Numbered from the stretch's first letter, positions 9,824-18,728 are shown. The stretch is 64,000 nt of DNA from Vibrio aquaticus (GCF_003970385.1 NZ_RXZH01000002.1:496001-560000), one strand, 5' to 3'. Notes: generated by a model not told the origin, from the sequence alone. Numbers and translations: made by a program.

Positions 9824-10525
9824 TTAGAGGAAACGTTCGGGATAGTCGCTAAAGATTGCATCTAGCCCGTGTTTATATCGCAAAGAGTTGGGGTTATTCA
9901 CGGTATAGCACCACACCTGATAGCCCTCTTTTTTTAGCTGTGCGATCTGGCGCTGGGTCACTGATTTGTAGTTTAAGTTACAACTAAATGCCGCGACTTC
10001 TCTTAGCAATGCTTTGTCTGCTGACTTGAGCCGTTCGCTCAATACGCCTAAACGTGCTTGTGGCAGACGAATTCGTAACTGACGCACTACCTCATGATCA
10101 AAGCTCGAAAAAATAAGTTTATCGAGGCTCACATCGGATTGGACAATCACTTCCTGAACTAAATCGCACACCTTACTCGGATCGTGGTGATCGATTTTGA
10201 CTTCTATATTGAGGGAAAGATTGTGTGATTTGGCGATAGAGAGGAGTTCAGGCAGAGTCAGTATTTCCTCATTATTATGGGATGAGTTGAACCAAGAACC
10301 AAAGTCATAGGTCTTTAACTCGTCAAGGGTGAGCTCATCGACTCTTCCGCTGCCATTGGAACAGCGGTCAACGGTATGGTCATGACAAACGACCAAGTGA
10401 TTGTCTAGTGTGGGCTGAACGTCGACTTCAACCCAATCTAAACCCAGTGTTACAGCCTCTTGAATGCTGGCTAACGTGTTTTCAGGAAAGCGTCCTGCTA
10501 CGCCTCGGTGCCCAACAATAATCAT
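9824..10525 (-). CDS. ugpQ: Cytoplasmic glycerophosphodiester phosphodiesterase
   Basis: This protein hydrolyses glycerophosphodiesters from phospholipid breakdown to sn-glycerol 3-phosphate and an alcohol. The 233-residue GDPD fold shows HRGVAGRFPENTLASI (about 6-21), DWVEVDVQPTLDNHLVVCHD, VDRCSNGSGRV and, later, NIEVKID. These carry the two catalytic histidines and the metal-binding Glu/Asp. There is no signal peptide, and the length matches cytoplasmic UgpQ rather than periplasmic GlpQ (about 350). It is divergent from the exporter gene at 10667. The name rests on length and family; no ugp transport genes are nearby. Confidence 0.85.
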   Translation of the reverse strand: MIIVGHRGVAGRFPENTLASIQEAVTLGLDWVEVDVQPTLDNHLVVCHDHTVDRCSNGSGRVDELTLDELKTYDFGSWFNSSHNNEEILTLPELLSIAKSHNLSLNIEVKIDHHDPSKVCDLVQEVIVQSDVSLDKLIFSSFDHEVVRQLRIRLPQARLGVLSERLKSADKALLREVAAFSCNLNYKSVTQRQIAQLKKEGYQVWCYTVNNPNSLRYKHGLDAIFSDYPERFL

Positions 10526-10666
10526 AGTGAAATTCGATAGAATAGTCGTGCTACATAGAGTAACTCTAAATGAAAATTTTGAGTAGATATGTCGTAGCTA
10601 TTCGTTGATGAATCTGACACTATCGGCTCATAAATTATAAAATTATTACAATAAAGAGACTCGACT

Positions 10667-11554
10667 TTGAACGCTGAAAATAAAGCTGCTTGGATACTCG
10701 TCGCCACCACTGCATTAGCAGGGCTTGGGTGGATTTTTTCTAAGGAAGCCATTCAAGGATTACCACCGTTTGGTTTCGTAGGGTTGCGCTTCTTAGTGGC
10801 CGCTATGTGTCTATTCCCCCTATGTTTTAAGCAAGTGCCTCAACTGACACTTGAACTGCTCTCGCAAGCCGTTGGGGGCGGAATGATCCTTGCGCTTGCG
10901 CTACTCAGTTGGGTATACGCGATTTCGATAAGTAAAACCTTGGGTGAGGGGGCATTCATTGTGAGCTTATCGATGATCATTGTGCCAATCATTGCATGGG
11001 TACTCTATAAGGAAAGACCTAAACGGGCATTTTGGATTTCAATGCCTATCGCCGTCAGTGGCTTGGCCATGCTGTCGTTAACCGATGGTTGGAATAACTC
11101 TACTGGCCAAGTTTGGTTTTTAGCAAATGCTTGTCTACTTGCGCTGCATTTTAATGTGAACAGTAAACTTGCCCAAAAGATCCCAGTACTTTTGTTAACG
11201 GCCATTCAGCTATGTGTGACTGGTGTGATTGCATTAATAGCGTCAGCATTTTTTGAAACCATCCCAAGTCATGTTGAGACCTCAATATGGGGTTGGTTTG
11301 CTCTGAGTGCTTTGCTCGCAACCAGTTTGAGATATGTGATGCAAACGCTAGGACAGAAGGGATGTAATCCAGGCAATGCAGCGCTTATCATGCTGCTTGA
11401 ACCGATTTGGACCGTCATCTTAAGTATCCTTTGGTATGGCGAGCAGCTCTCTAGAAATAAATTGATTGGCTGTAGCTTGATCTTATTGGCGCTGATTTTT
11501 TACCGCACTGACGGTAAACTGCTGAAATTCATTAAACGCACACCAACGAAATAA
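10667..11554 (+). CDS. EamA/DMT-family transporter
   Basis: This 295-residue inner-membrane protein has ten hydrophobic segments in two repeats (WILVATTALAGLGWIFSKEAI at the start, then WFLANACLLALHFNVNS), the pattern of EamA drug/metabolite exporters. The second repeat ends ALIMLLEPIWTVILSILWYGE, a hallmark of the family. The substrate cannot be inferred. The reading frame begins at TTG (10667) with AAAGAG upstream; no ATG lies before the first membrane segment, so TTG is accepted. It is divergent from the phosphodiesterase gene, with about 140 bases between them. Confidence 0.85.
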   Translation: MNAENKAAWILVATTALAGLGWIFSKEAIQGLPPFGFVGLRFLVAAMCLFPLCFKQVPQLTLELLSQAVGGGMILALALLSWVYAISISKTLGEGAFIVSLSMIIVPIIAWVLYKERPKRAFWISMPIAVSGLAMLSLTDGWNNSTGQVWFLANACLLALHFNVNSKLAQKIPVLLLTAIQLCVTGVIALIASAFFETIPSHVETSIWGWFALSALLATSLRYVMQTLGQKGCNPGNAALIMLLEPIWTVILSILWYGEQLSRNKLIGCSLILLALIFYRTDGKLLKFIKRTPTK

Positions 11555-11710
11555 ACGCTGTCAGTCGCCTGCTAGCGGCAGTAACACGATGAAAGCTTAT
11601 GATCAAAAACAAATAACGGTCAGTTAGCGGGGTATTCTATCGTTTCTTGATTGTGTTTATCGTGCTTCAAGATTAGAATGCGAACCTTTTTCAATTGTAC
11701 TGTTATTCTC

Positions 11711-12370
11711 ATGTCTAGAGTGTTAGTTGTTGACGATGATGTCGAGCTGTGTGAACTACTTACCGATGTATTGGAAGTAGAAGGTTATCAAGTCGAGAGT
11801 GTCCATTGTGGAGAGAGTGCTCTGAGGTTCATCGAGAAGACCCCAGTCGATCTTGTACTACTGGACGTGATGCTACCTAAGCTCAATGGCATGCAAGTCG
11901 CGCGAAAAATTTGCCAACGTTTCGCAACCCCCATTTTAATGCTAACCGCGCTCAGTGACGAGGCATCGACGTTAGATGGTTATCAGTCCGGTGCCGACCA
12001 GTACATCACCAAGCCTTTCAAAGTGCCAGAACTGCTGACTCGAATTAAAGCTATATTTCGCCGAGTGGGTCTTGAAAAGCAGCGTCATTCCTTCAGTTTT
12101 AGCGATGGTGTGCAAGCGGAGATCCCAAATCTCCCTCTAACAGGAACAGAAGCGGATTTGCTTCACTATCTTGTGAATAGAGAGGGGATGGTCATCTCGA
12201 AAGCAGAACTTCAAATAGAAGTGCTCAAAAAAGAGTTAAGCCCATTCGACCGAAACTTAGATATGCATGTCAGCAACTTGCGCCGTAAGTTTATTGAAGC
12301 TGGGCTATCCAAGCAGCACATTAAAACGGTTCGTGGTAAAGGATATAGCTTTGTTGGCAATGTAGGTTAA
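11711..12370 (+). CDS. OmpR-family response regulator, CpxR-like
   Basis: This is a 219-residue regulator: receiver domain with VVDDD (6-10), phospho-acceptor Asp52 in LVLLDVMLPKLNG, the switch Thr in MLTALSD and Lys in ITKPF; then an OmpR/PhoB winged helix ending HIKTVRGKGYSFVG. It resembles CpxR in the receiver and in the GTEADLLHYL segment. Vibrios usually have another CpxRA elsewhere, so I do not assign the name. The frame is open upstream to 11651, but the receiver starts at MSRVLVVDDD (11711), so that ATG is chosen. The kinase gene follows after six bases. Confidence 0.88.
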   Translation: MSRVLVVDDDVELCELLTDVLEVEGYQVESVHCGESALRFIEKTPVDLVLLDVMLPKLNGMQVARKICQRFATPILMLTALSDEASTLDGYQSGADQYITKPFKVPELLTRIKAIFRRVGLEKQRHSFSFSDGVQAEIPNLPLTGTEADLLHYLVNREGMVISKAELQIEVLKKELSPFDRNLDMHVSNLRRKFIEAGLSKQHIKTVRGKGYSFVGNVG

Positions 12371-12376
12371 CGATCA

Positions 12377-13753
12377 ATGATGACCTTGAAGTGCCCATTG
12401 AGCATATCAAAGCGCAAAGACTCGCTGTTTTTTCAGCTTTTTAGCTATATGTCAGCGGTGATCATCAGCATTATTCTTTTGCAAGCTCTAGCGGAAAAAG
12501 CGTTGGTTAGCGCAGTCTTGAAAGTGCCTTCCGAGCTAAAACATCAAATCGAATCACTTGCTCAGCAAGCCAATATCTTGATTGAAGAAGGTGACATGGA
12601 TGAACTTGCGGATTGGGGCAATGCTCAGCCTTTTTATCTATTTGTACTTAATGATCATAATCAGCCACTCTCGCACCGAAAAATGCACCCTCACTTTGAG
12701 TTCAAGCTACGTTTTCTCCGAGAGCTCAATGGCCCGCTTAACGATAGAGTCAGTAAGCCGCTAATTGGTGTCAGGTTGGTGAAAGGCAATACACTGGTGG
12801 TTCAACTGCCCAGTGAGCAGCACCCAGCCCATCAGTTTATTATCTATTTTGCGATCATCAAGGTCGTGATCGTCGTGGCGATGTTGTCGCTCTTTTCACT
12901 GATCTTAGCGCGAAAATTACAAACCCCACTCGATAGACTTAGAGAGGCCAGCCGCCGATTAGCGTCTGGTGACTTTAGCGTGAATGTCGTTACTGAACTC
13001 AATTCTAAAACCACAGAATTTAATGATTTAGCGCGTGACTTCGATGATATGACGAAAGAGATTCATGCTCTGTCTGAAAGACAAAAACGTTTAATACGCG
13101 ATGTTTCACATGAACTTCGAACACCATTGGCACGTCAGAACCTAGCACTTCACCTGTTGAGAGCCAAGTCCCCCTCGTCTAGTCACGCCATTGTCGACAG
13201 GCTAGAGAGAGAGGTCGATCAAATGGATGAGTTAGTGGGAGAAATATTGGAGTTTAGCCGCTTAGAGAACTCTCGTTATGCGTCGCAGTGTCATCCGGTC
13301 AGCTTGGAAGGAATCATCTCGAACCAAGTCGCGCAAAGTCGCCTTCAATTGAAAGAGTCGCAACAAATTAATGTCAACCGAAGTGAGCCTATACCATTAG
13401 TGATGGCGGATGAACGATTGGTATTACGGTGTTTGAGCAACTTGCTTTCTAACGCCATCAAATATGCAGGTGATACTGCCCAAATCGATGTATCGATGTA
13501 CCCATTGAGTGAACACCCAATGGATAAGGTAGTGATTGAAGTCTCGGACAACGGTGGTGGCATTCCTCAACATCAACTCGATACGATCTTCCTACCTTTT
13601 ACTCGACTTGAATCGGCACGAGATAAACAGAGTGGCGGCTATGGATTAGGGCTTGCGATTGTCAAAGAGTCGATGAAGTTAATGAAAGGGGAAGTAAGGG
13701 CCTCGAACCGCAGTGAAGGTGGCCTGAGAATACAGCTTGTCTTTATGAATTAA
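12377..13753 (+). CDS. Sensor histidine kinase, CpxA-like
   Basis: This 458-residue inner-membrane kinase has TM1 at about 20-45, a periplasmic domain of about 110 residues, TM2 at about 154-178, HAMP (about 180-235), and HisKA with His245 in DVSHELRTPLAR. The N box is NLLSNAIKYA, G1 is DNGGGI and G2 is GYGLGLAI. All catalytic motifs are intact. The periplasmic part contains QLPSEQHPAHQF, and the arrangement is that of CpxA envelope-stress sensors, but the stimulus cannot be read from sequence. It is co-transcribed with the regulator upstream. Either ATG at 12377 or 12380 could be used. The next genes on the same strand are the Tad-type pseudopilin genes, about 190 bases away. Confidence 0.9.
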   Translation: MMTLKCPLSISKRKDSLFFQLFSYMSAVIISIILLQALAEKALVSAVLKVPSELKHQIESLAQQANILIEEGDMDELADWGNAQPFYLFVLNDHNQPLSHRKMHPHFEFKLRFLRELNGPLNDRVSKPLIGVRLVKGNTLVVQLPSEQHPAHQFIIYFAIIKVVIVVAMLSLFSLILARKLQTPLDRLREASRRLASGDFSVNVVTELNSKTTEFNDLARDFDDMTKEIHALSERQKRLIRDVSHELRTPLARQNLALHLLRAKSPSSSHAIVDRLEREVDQMDELVGEILEFSRLENSRYASQCHPVSLEGIISNQVAQSRLQLKESQQINVNRSEPIPLVMADERLVLRCLSNLLSNAIKYAGDTAQIDVSMYPLSEHPMDKVVIEVSDNGGGIPQHQLDTIFLPFTRLESARDKQSGGYGLGLAIVKESMKLMKGEVRASNRSEGGLRIQLVFMN

Positions 13754-13855
13754 GCGGTGTGACTTTCTACCATTTTCCGTTGATTATAATTTAGTCACTA
13801 TCATTGGTTTGAACTATAGTTTACCTAGTGAGAGTGGCTTTTTCATTATATAGAA

Positions 13856-13932
13856 TGAGGAGTATCAACAACCTCAGCCTTTGTGATGATTGCTACCGTG
13901 TAAGGCTAGTAAATTGACCGCATAAGCGGTAG
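13856..13932 (+). promoter_or_regulatory. Structured leader with alternative hairpins before the TadG-like gene
   Basis: TGAGG/CCTCA (13856-13876) forms one small stem. Nearer the gene, CTACCG (13893-13898) can pair with CGGTAG (13927-13932), or ACCGC (13917-13921) with GCGGT (13926-13930) around ATAA. The last two share bases and exclude each other, and the paired region touches the Shine-Dalgarno AGAGGGGGAG. It matches no riboswitch class I know. Confidence 0.35.
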
Positions 13933-13942
13933 AGGGGGAGCA

Positions 13943-15184
13943 ATGGAATCATGCGACTACCCAAAACCTAAAGGGAAACAGAAGGGCTTAACATTAGTCC
14001 TTATGTCTATGAGTATGATTGCGTTTGTTGGTATTGCGGCGCTTTCGATTGATGTCTCTCACTTTGTTGTTAACCAAACTCGTCTCCAGAATGCCGTAGA
14101 TACGATTGCGATAGCGGGTGCATCCGTCGCCAATCGAAGTCAGCAAGCCTCGACAACACAAGCAGCGATCGTTGAATCCTATAATAAAGTGACGGATTCT
14201 GACGGTAACGATGAAATAAAACTGACGGCTTCGGGCGATACCCTCAATTCCCTCTCCATTGAATACTCCGATACCCCTAATAGTGGGTTTTCTTCTACAT
14301 TCCCAGCTTCTGCTGACATGGTTTATGTCAGGGTAGAAGTCTCTGATGTCGCGCTTAACGATTTTTTCCTCGACCTGTTTGGGATCAGTAAAACCGTTTC
14401 AGCAAGTGCTGTCGCAGGCCCGGTGTATATCGATGGGACAGCGAACATTCTTCCGATAGGGATGTGCGAAGGGAGCGATGTCGGCCCGTCGGGGTACGAG
14501 GTCGGTAAGGCCTATGAGATCAAAACGGGCAGCCAGTCGGATGATCCTGATGGATTAGGTGCAGGTAACTACCACCTTTTGGATGTAGGTAGTGGTAAAT
14601 CAGCGGTAAGTGATGCATTGGTTGGGAAAAATACCGTGGTCGTTTCAATTGGTGACGATATTGATTCTGAAACTGGTAATGCAGTTGGGGCGACAGAAGA
14701 TATTGATACTCGTTTTGATGGTGGCACGGTAGATAGCGTTTATTATCCACCTGATTTGGTGACAACGGAGCCGAGTCCAGCCATAACCACCGACAATATC
14801 GCCGATCACAATGACTCGAGCGCTGTCGATAAGTGGACTTACGAGGAATATGTCACCCAAACTAATGCCTGCATGACTGACAGCGACTGTAACTCCGCTG
14901 GTGGTTCGGCTTGGCGACGAGTCCTTCCTGTTCCCATTTTGGATTGTGATTCAGCCTCTAAATCTGGCGGTAAAATCGAGTTTACCGTAACGAGTATTGG
15001 CTGCTTTTTCATGATTCAGCGTTACGATTCATCTCAAGAATCAGGAAAAAAAGGTCAACAAAGTATTTTCGGTGAGTTTATTGAGAATTGCTCTGTGGTC
15101 GAAGGCGGTTCGTCAGACGCCAATACCGGGGTAACTCGAATTGTCCTTTATAAAGATCCGTCGTCAGTAGGAGGAGGATCTTAG
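13943..15184 (+). CDS. TadG-like pilus assembly protein
   Basis: This 413-residue protein has a basic N-terminus (KPKGKQKGLTLVLMSMSMIA) and one membrane segment (about 17-40), followed by SIDVSHFVVNQTRLQNAVDTIAIAGA. That is the Flp-pilus TadG N-terminal signature, in which a long extracytoplasmic domain follows the helix. Several Cys pairs occur in the C-terminal half. TadG, E and F are minor pseudopilins or anchors of Tad/Flp pili processed by a TadV-type peptidase. The Shine-Dalgarno is AGAGGGGGAG right before the ATG. Two TadE/F-like genes follow at once, but no tadA, tadB/C, rcpA or flp lies in the window. Confidence 0.8.
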   Translation: MESCDYPKPKGKQKGLTLVLMSMSMIAFVGIAALSIDVSHFVVNQTRLQNAVDTIAIAGASVANRSQQASTTQAAIVESYNKVTDSDGNDEIKLTASGDTLNSLSIEYSDTPNSGFSSTFPASADMVYVRVEVSDVALNDFFLDLFGISKTVSASAVAGPVYIDGTANILPIGMCEGSDVGPSGYEVGKAYEIKTGSQSDDPDGLGAGNYHLLDVGSGKSAVSDALVGKNTVVVSIGDDIDSETGNAVGATEDIDTRFDGGTVDSVYYPPDLVTTEPSPAITTDNIADHNDSSAVDKWTYEEYVTQTNACMTDSDCNSAGGSAWRRVLPVPILDCDSASKSGGKIEFTVTSIGCFFMIQRYDSSQESGKKGQQSIFGEFIENCSVVEGGSSDANTGVTRIVLYKDPSSVGGGS

Positions 15185-15186
15185 CC

Positions 15187-15621
15187 GTGAACGTGAAGAA
15201 TAAGCAGAAAGGACTAGCCGCCGTTGAGCTGATCATTGGATTACCCGTCCTGATGCTATTTCTAGTGGCGGTGATTGAAATCGCGCGTATCTATGTCGAA
15301 ATGAACACGCTTAATAAGGCCGTGAGAGTAGGCGCTCGATATGCGATGAGCGTCAGTGAAATGTCTGGTTGTGGCCCGGTGATGAACGAACAAGGTGACA
15401 TCAAACAATTGGTCGTTTATGGCACATTAGAGGCAGGTGCTGCGGCGCGAATAGATAGCCTAACGACGAACGATGTCACGGTCAGTTGCGAAAACAACCA
15501 ATTCGTTACGGTGACCGCGTCCCACACCTTTGTACCGCTCTTCAGAGATACGCTACCCAATAGTGAGCTTTCTTTGGCTCTACCAATGAATGCGACGACT
15601 GTAATGAGGTTGGACCCATGA
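15187..15621 (+). CDS. TadE-like pseudopilin
   Basis: This 144-residue protein has the TadE signature KQKGLAAVELIIGLPVLMLFL (about 5-25), i.e. a Gly-x3-V-E-type processing region followed by a hydrophobic helix and a periplasmic domain with two Cys. It starts with GTG at 15187, eight bases after AGGAGGAGG and two bases after the TadG-like stop. It overlaps the next gene by four bases (ATGA), so the three are translated as a unit. Confidence 0.82.
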   Translation: MNVKNKQKGLAAVELIIGLPVLMLFLVAVIEIARIYVEMNTLNKAVRVGARYAMSVSEMSGCGPVMNEQGDIKQLVVYGTLEAGAAARIDSLTTNDVTVSCENNQFVTVTASHTFVPLFRDTLPNSELSLALPMNATTVMRLDP

Positions 15622-16070
15622 AAAACGAGCGTGGTATTACCATTGTGGAATTTACCTTGATGTCGTCGTTTTTGATGCTAATTTTGCTTGCGATTGCGTC
15701 GATTGGTTACTTTATGTTTTCAATGCAAGCGGTGAGTGAGTCAGTCAGAGCTGCCGCTAGAATGGCTTCGGTATGCCAAATGCACGATTCCGATATCAAC
15801 ACTTTCATCTCTGACAATGCCTATATTTCTTCCATGGTCGCAGAAAACATAGAAATAGAATACTTGGATGGGAGTGGGACTGTGCTCGTCGCGCCTGATT
15901 CAGAAGACGTTCGTTTTGTCCGAGCAAGAGCCAAAGATATGGATTACCGATTCGTTGCTTTGCTTTCGTTCATTGGTGAGAGTGGAGTGATTGATATGCC
16001 AAGTTTCGAAACGACCATCCCCAGTGAAAGCCTAGGCATGGTACCGAATGACTCCAATACTGACTGTTAG
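15618..16070 (+). CDS. TadE/TadF-like pseudopilin
   Basis: This 150-residue protein begins MKNERGITIVEFTLMSSFLM. It has the G-x3-VE pseudopilin motif and one hydrophobic helix (about 9-33), then a soluble domain with two Cys (VCQMHD and the C-terminal TDC). It is paralogous in shape to the gene upstream and closes the three-gene set. In Tad systems TadE and TadF are both of this form, and I cannot tell which one this is. No terminator is obvious after it. Confidence 0.8.
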   Translation: MKNERGITIVEFTLMSSFLMLILLAIASIGYFMFSMQAVSESVRAAARMASVCQMHDSDINTFISDNAYISSMVAENIEIEYLDGSGTVLVAPDSEDVRFVRARAKDMDYRFVALLSFIGESGVIDMPSFETTIPSESLGMVPNDSNTDC

Positions 16071-16140
16071 CGAGTGGCTTTTCCTTAAACCCATCTCTTA
16101 TCTTTACAATTCTATAAACCGTAAAGTTTGTAAATTTAAT

Positions 16141-16159
16141 GCAAATGATATTGGTTATC
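16141..16159. promoter_or_regulatory. Candidate Fur box before the siderophore receptor gene
   Basis: GCAAATGATATTGGTTATC matches the 19-bp consensus GATAATGATAATCATTATC at 14 positions. It lies about 70 bases before the receptor ATG, where a promoter is expected. Confidence 0.65.
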
Positions 16160-16231
16160 ACTTATATTCCGATCCGTTGAAAAAATGAAGCAGCGAAGAT
16201 AAATGCTGCCATTAAAAAAATGGAGAGAAAT

Positions 16232-18328
16232 ATGTTCACTAAGAGTCAGTTAGCACTTGTTATTGGTGCGGTACTCGCGACTCCAGCAGTGGTTGCTGAG
16301 ACGATGAAAACTGATGAGCACATGGTGGTTGAAGGCCGTGATTATGGTTACAAGGCTGATACGAATACCGGTGCTATGCGTATGGAGGCGACTCAGTTAG
16401 AGACCCCTGGGCAAATCGCTATTATCGACGAGCAGCTAATTGACGAACAGCGAGCAAGTACGCTTGGTGATGTACTAAAGAACGACGCGAGTGTGAGCGC
16501 GGGTGGTACAAGCCGAAATCGCGAGCGTTTCTCATTGCGTGGTTTTGAAGTTCAAAGCTCTTCTGGTTTCCTGCGTGACGGTCATCAACATTGGTCTCAT
16601 TACCGTCAACCGGTTGAATTGCTTGAACGTGTTGAGGTGGTAAAAGGTCCATCTGGTCTTCTGTACGGCGTGTCAGCGCCGGGCGGTCTGATCAATATGG
16701 TCACTAAGAAACCCACATACGACACACAAGTTACCGTTAGCCAAGACATTGGTTCAAATGACCATTCGCGTACTACAGTAGATGTGAGTGGGGCACTGAA
16801 CGATGACGAGACGCTTCGTGCTCGTACTATAATCTCAAAAGAGAGCTACAGCTCATGGCGCACCTATGGTGATGGCTCTAAACCACAAACGGAACGCCTA
16901 GTTGCGGGTCTGTTTGTTGATTACGACCTCACTGACGATGTCACTGTGTCTGTTCATTATGATAAGACTAACGATGAAGGCAGCGTAGACTCAGGCGCGC
17001 TTTACACGCTCGATGGTCAGCGTGTGGGTAGCAAAGAGCACATCTGGGACGCACAGTGGTCGAAGATCGAGAATGATGTAGAAAACGTCGGCTTCAATGT
17101 TAATGCCAACCTTTCTGACGTTTGGACACTAAACACAGGCTTCAACTATCAAGACTTTGAGCGAATTGACGTTGAAAGTTACCCAAGCTTTGCCAATCTA
17201 AACCCTGATGGCAGCGGAACTGTCACGCAAGGTGGTAACTACCGTCATGATAAATGGCGTTTTAGAACCGGTTACCTAGACTTAGTTGCAGATACTAATT
17301 TTGCAGGTATGGATCATAAGGTTCTGTTCGGTGGCAACTGGTTAGGTTATAGCTACGAGCGTGGCATGCATAGCTTTAATAGCGGTGAGTACGCCCCAGG
17401 TGCTACCGTACCTGTACAAGTTCCAGGCGAAACAAACCTAGCACCAAAAGGCCGTTACGACACTTGGGGCTTCTATGCTCAAGACATGATGACATTGAAC
17501 GATCAGTGGCAGCTTCTAGCGGGTGTACGTTTTGACCGTAAAGTTCAAGATGGCGTAGCTGAAGAGAACGTAGCGCCGAAACTTGGTGTGATTTTCCACC
17601 CTGCGGATAACGGCAGCATTTACGCTTCTTATTCTGAAAGCTTTGAGCCGCAAGGCCAAGTATCAAGCGGCAGCCGTACTTACATTAATGACGGTGAGCT
17701 ACTGGATGCCGCAATTGGTAAAGCCTACGAAGTGGGTACAAAGTGGGAGCTACTAGACGAACGCTTGTTTGTTTCTGGTGCGCTATTTGATATTACCCAA
17801 GAGAACATTGAGCTTGATGTAGAAGATCCAGCATCAGGTGATTACGTTGTCACACAAGGCGGTCAACAAGAACACCGTGGTGCAGAGCTTGCCGCACAAG
17901 GTTTCTTGACAGACAAATGGTCACTGTCAGGTTCTGCGATGTACATTGATGCAGAAATCAAAAACCATGAGACTTACGCAGGCAATCGCCCAGTTGACGT
18001 ACCTGAGTTTGCAGCAACAGTTTGGTCTACCTATGCAGCAACAAACGATGTTGATGTTAACCTAGGTGTAATTTACGAAGGTTCTCGCTACGGCGATGAA
18101 GCAAATACGTTCAAGAAAGACGCTTACACTCGTGTTGATATGGGCCTAGCATACACATATAAGTACGATGCTGACCTAGACATGATTGCACGCTTCACCG
18201 TTGAAAACCTGTTTGATACCGACTACCTAGCAGGTGGTGGTTCAACGTCAAGCAAGCACCAGTATGCTGAAGATGTTGTAGTCGGTGAGGGCCGCAACTA
18301 CATGGCAACAGTACAGATTAAATACTAG
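16232..18328 (+). CDS. TonB-dependent siderophore receptor
   Basis: This is an outer-membrane active transporter for ferric siderophores. From the ATG at 16232 it has a clear signal peptide (MFTKSQLALVIGAVLATPAV, cleavage near VVA-ET). The earlier in-frame ATG at 16220 overlaps GGAGAG, which serves as ribosome-binding site for 16232. The plug shows LGDVLKNDASVSAGG, RFSLRGFEVQ, VEVVKGPSGLLYG and PGGLINMVTKKP, the FhuA/FhuE/FoxA pattern. The barrel contains NVAPKLGVIFHP and YASYSESFEPQG and ends in an aromatic residue, NYMATVQIKY. The substrate is not assigned. A Fur box lies upstream and a tonB2 operon downstream. The stop codon TAG takes its G from the inserted element at 18328-18591. Confidence 0.93.
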   Translation: MFTKSQLALVIGAVLATPAVVAETMKTDEHMVVEGRDYGYKADTNTGAMRMEATQLETPGQIAIIDEQLIDEQRASTLGDVLKNDASVSAGGTSRNRERFSLRGFEVQSSSGFLRDGHQHWSHYRQPVELLERVEVVKGPSGLLYGVSAPGGLINMVTKKPTYDTQVTVSQDIGSNDHSRTTVDVSGALNDDETLRARTIISKESYSSWRTYGDGSKPQTERLVAGLFVDYDLTDDVTVSVHYDKTNDEGSVDSGALYTLDGQRVGSKEHIWDAQWSKIENDVENVGFNVNANLSDVWTLNTGFNYQDFERIDVESYPSFANLNPDGSGTVTQGGNYRHDKWRFRTGYLDLVADTNFAGMDHKVLFGGNWLGYSYERGMHSFNSGEYAPGATVPVQVPGETNLAPKGRYDTWGFYAQDMMTLNDQWQLLAGVRFDRKVQDGVAEENVAPKLGVIFHPADNGSIYASYSESFEPQGQVSSGSRTYINDGELLDAAIGKAYEVGTKWELLDERLFVSGALFDITQENIELDVEDPASGDYVVTQGGQQEHRGAELAAQGFLTDKWSLSGSAMYIDAEIKNHETYAGNRPVDVPEFAATVWSTYAATNDVDVNLGVIYEGSRYGDEANTFKKDAYTRVDMGLAYTYKYDADLDMIARFTVENLFDTDYLAGGGSTSSKHQYAEDVVVGEGRNYMATVQIKY

Positions 18329-18591
18329 GGTCTGTTGATTTTTCGTGGTTAAATTTTGTTCGAGCAAAAAGCATTTTAGACGCGGCGAGTGGTTTGAAGC
18401 CTAGTGGGTCTAAGTAAAAAACACTCAACAAAGTATAAAATGCTTTTGGCCGAACCCTTCGGGCAGCGTTTGTGGATTCTTTCTGCTGCGTTATCGGCTT
18501 ATCAGGTAGGGCGACTACACTTCAAAGCCTCTGCCTTGCATAAAAAGCCCACAAACTGCTGCAAAAATCATCTCGAAAGGTCAACAGACCC
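18328..18591. mobile_element. Small non-coding element with terminal inverted repeats (MITE-like), 264 bp
   Basis: The ends are GGGTCTGTTGATTTTTCG at 18328 and, read inward from 18591, GGGTCTGTTGACCTTTCG: 16 of 18 identical, the first 11 perfect. Both ends are flanked by TA (...TACTA and TATCAA...), which fits a TA target duplication as in IS630/Tc1-type elements. Inside, a second imperfect inverted repeat surrounds AAAAGCATTTTA and TAAAATGCTTTT. No transposase reading frame fits in it. It interrupts the gap between the receptor gene and the tonB2 operon. Confidence 0.75.
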
Positions 18592-18708
18592 TATCAATAA
18601 ACAATTAGTATAGATGAAGGGAGAATAGCTTAGCTTTTCTCCCTATTTTGTATAAATTGTAAGTACAATTGCAATTCTAGAAAACCATCTTATCATGGTG
18701 ATATTCGC

Positions 18709-18728
18709 AATGAGAGTTGTTCTCACTT
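18709..18728. promoter_or_regulatory. Candidate Fur box of the tonB2 operon
   Basis: AATGAGAGTTGTTCTCACTT has TGAGA/TCTCA arms around GTTGT and resembles the AATGAGAATNATTCTCATT form of Fur sites. It is about 27 bases before the first gene of the operon. Confidence 0.65.

Noticed and set aside
13900..13913. CpxR-box-like GTAA-N5-GTAAA before the TadG-like gene, which would link it to the Cpx-like regulator.
   Set aside because: The spacing between half-sites is one base short and the first half is incomplete (GTAAG). Such matches are common by chance in AT-rich gaps.
18404..18613. Open frame of 69 codons inside the MITE-like element.
   Set aside because: It crosses the element's right end, has no ribosome-binding site and resembles no transposase.
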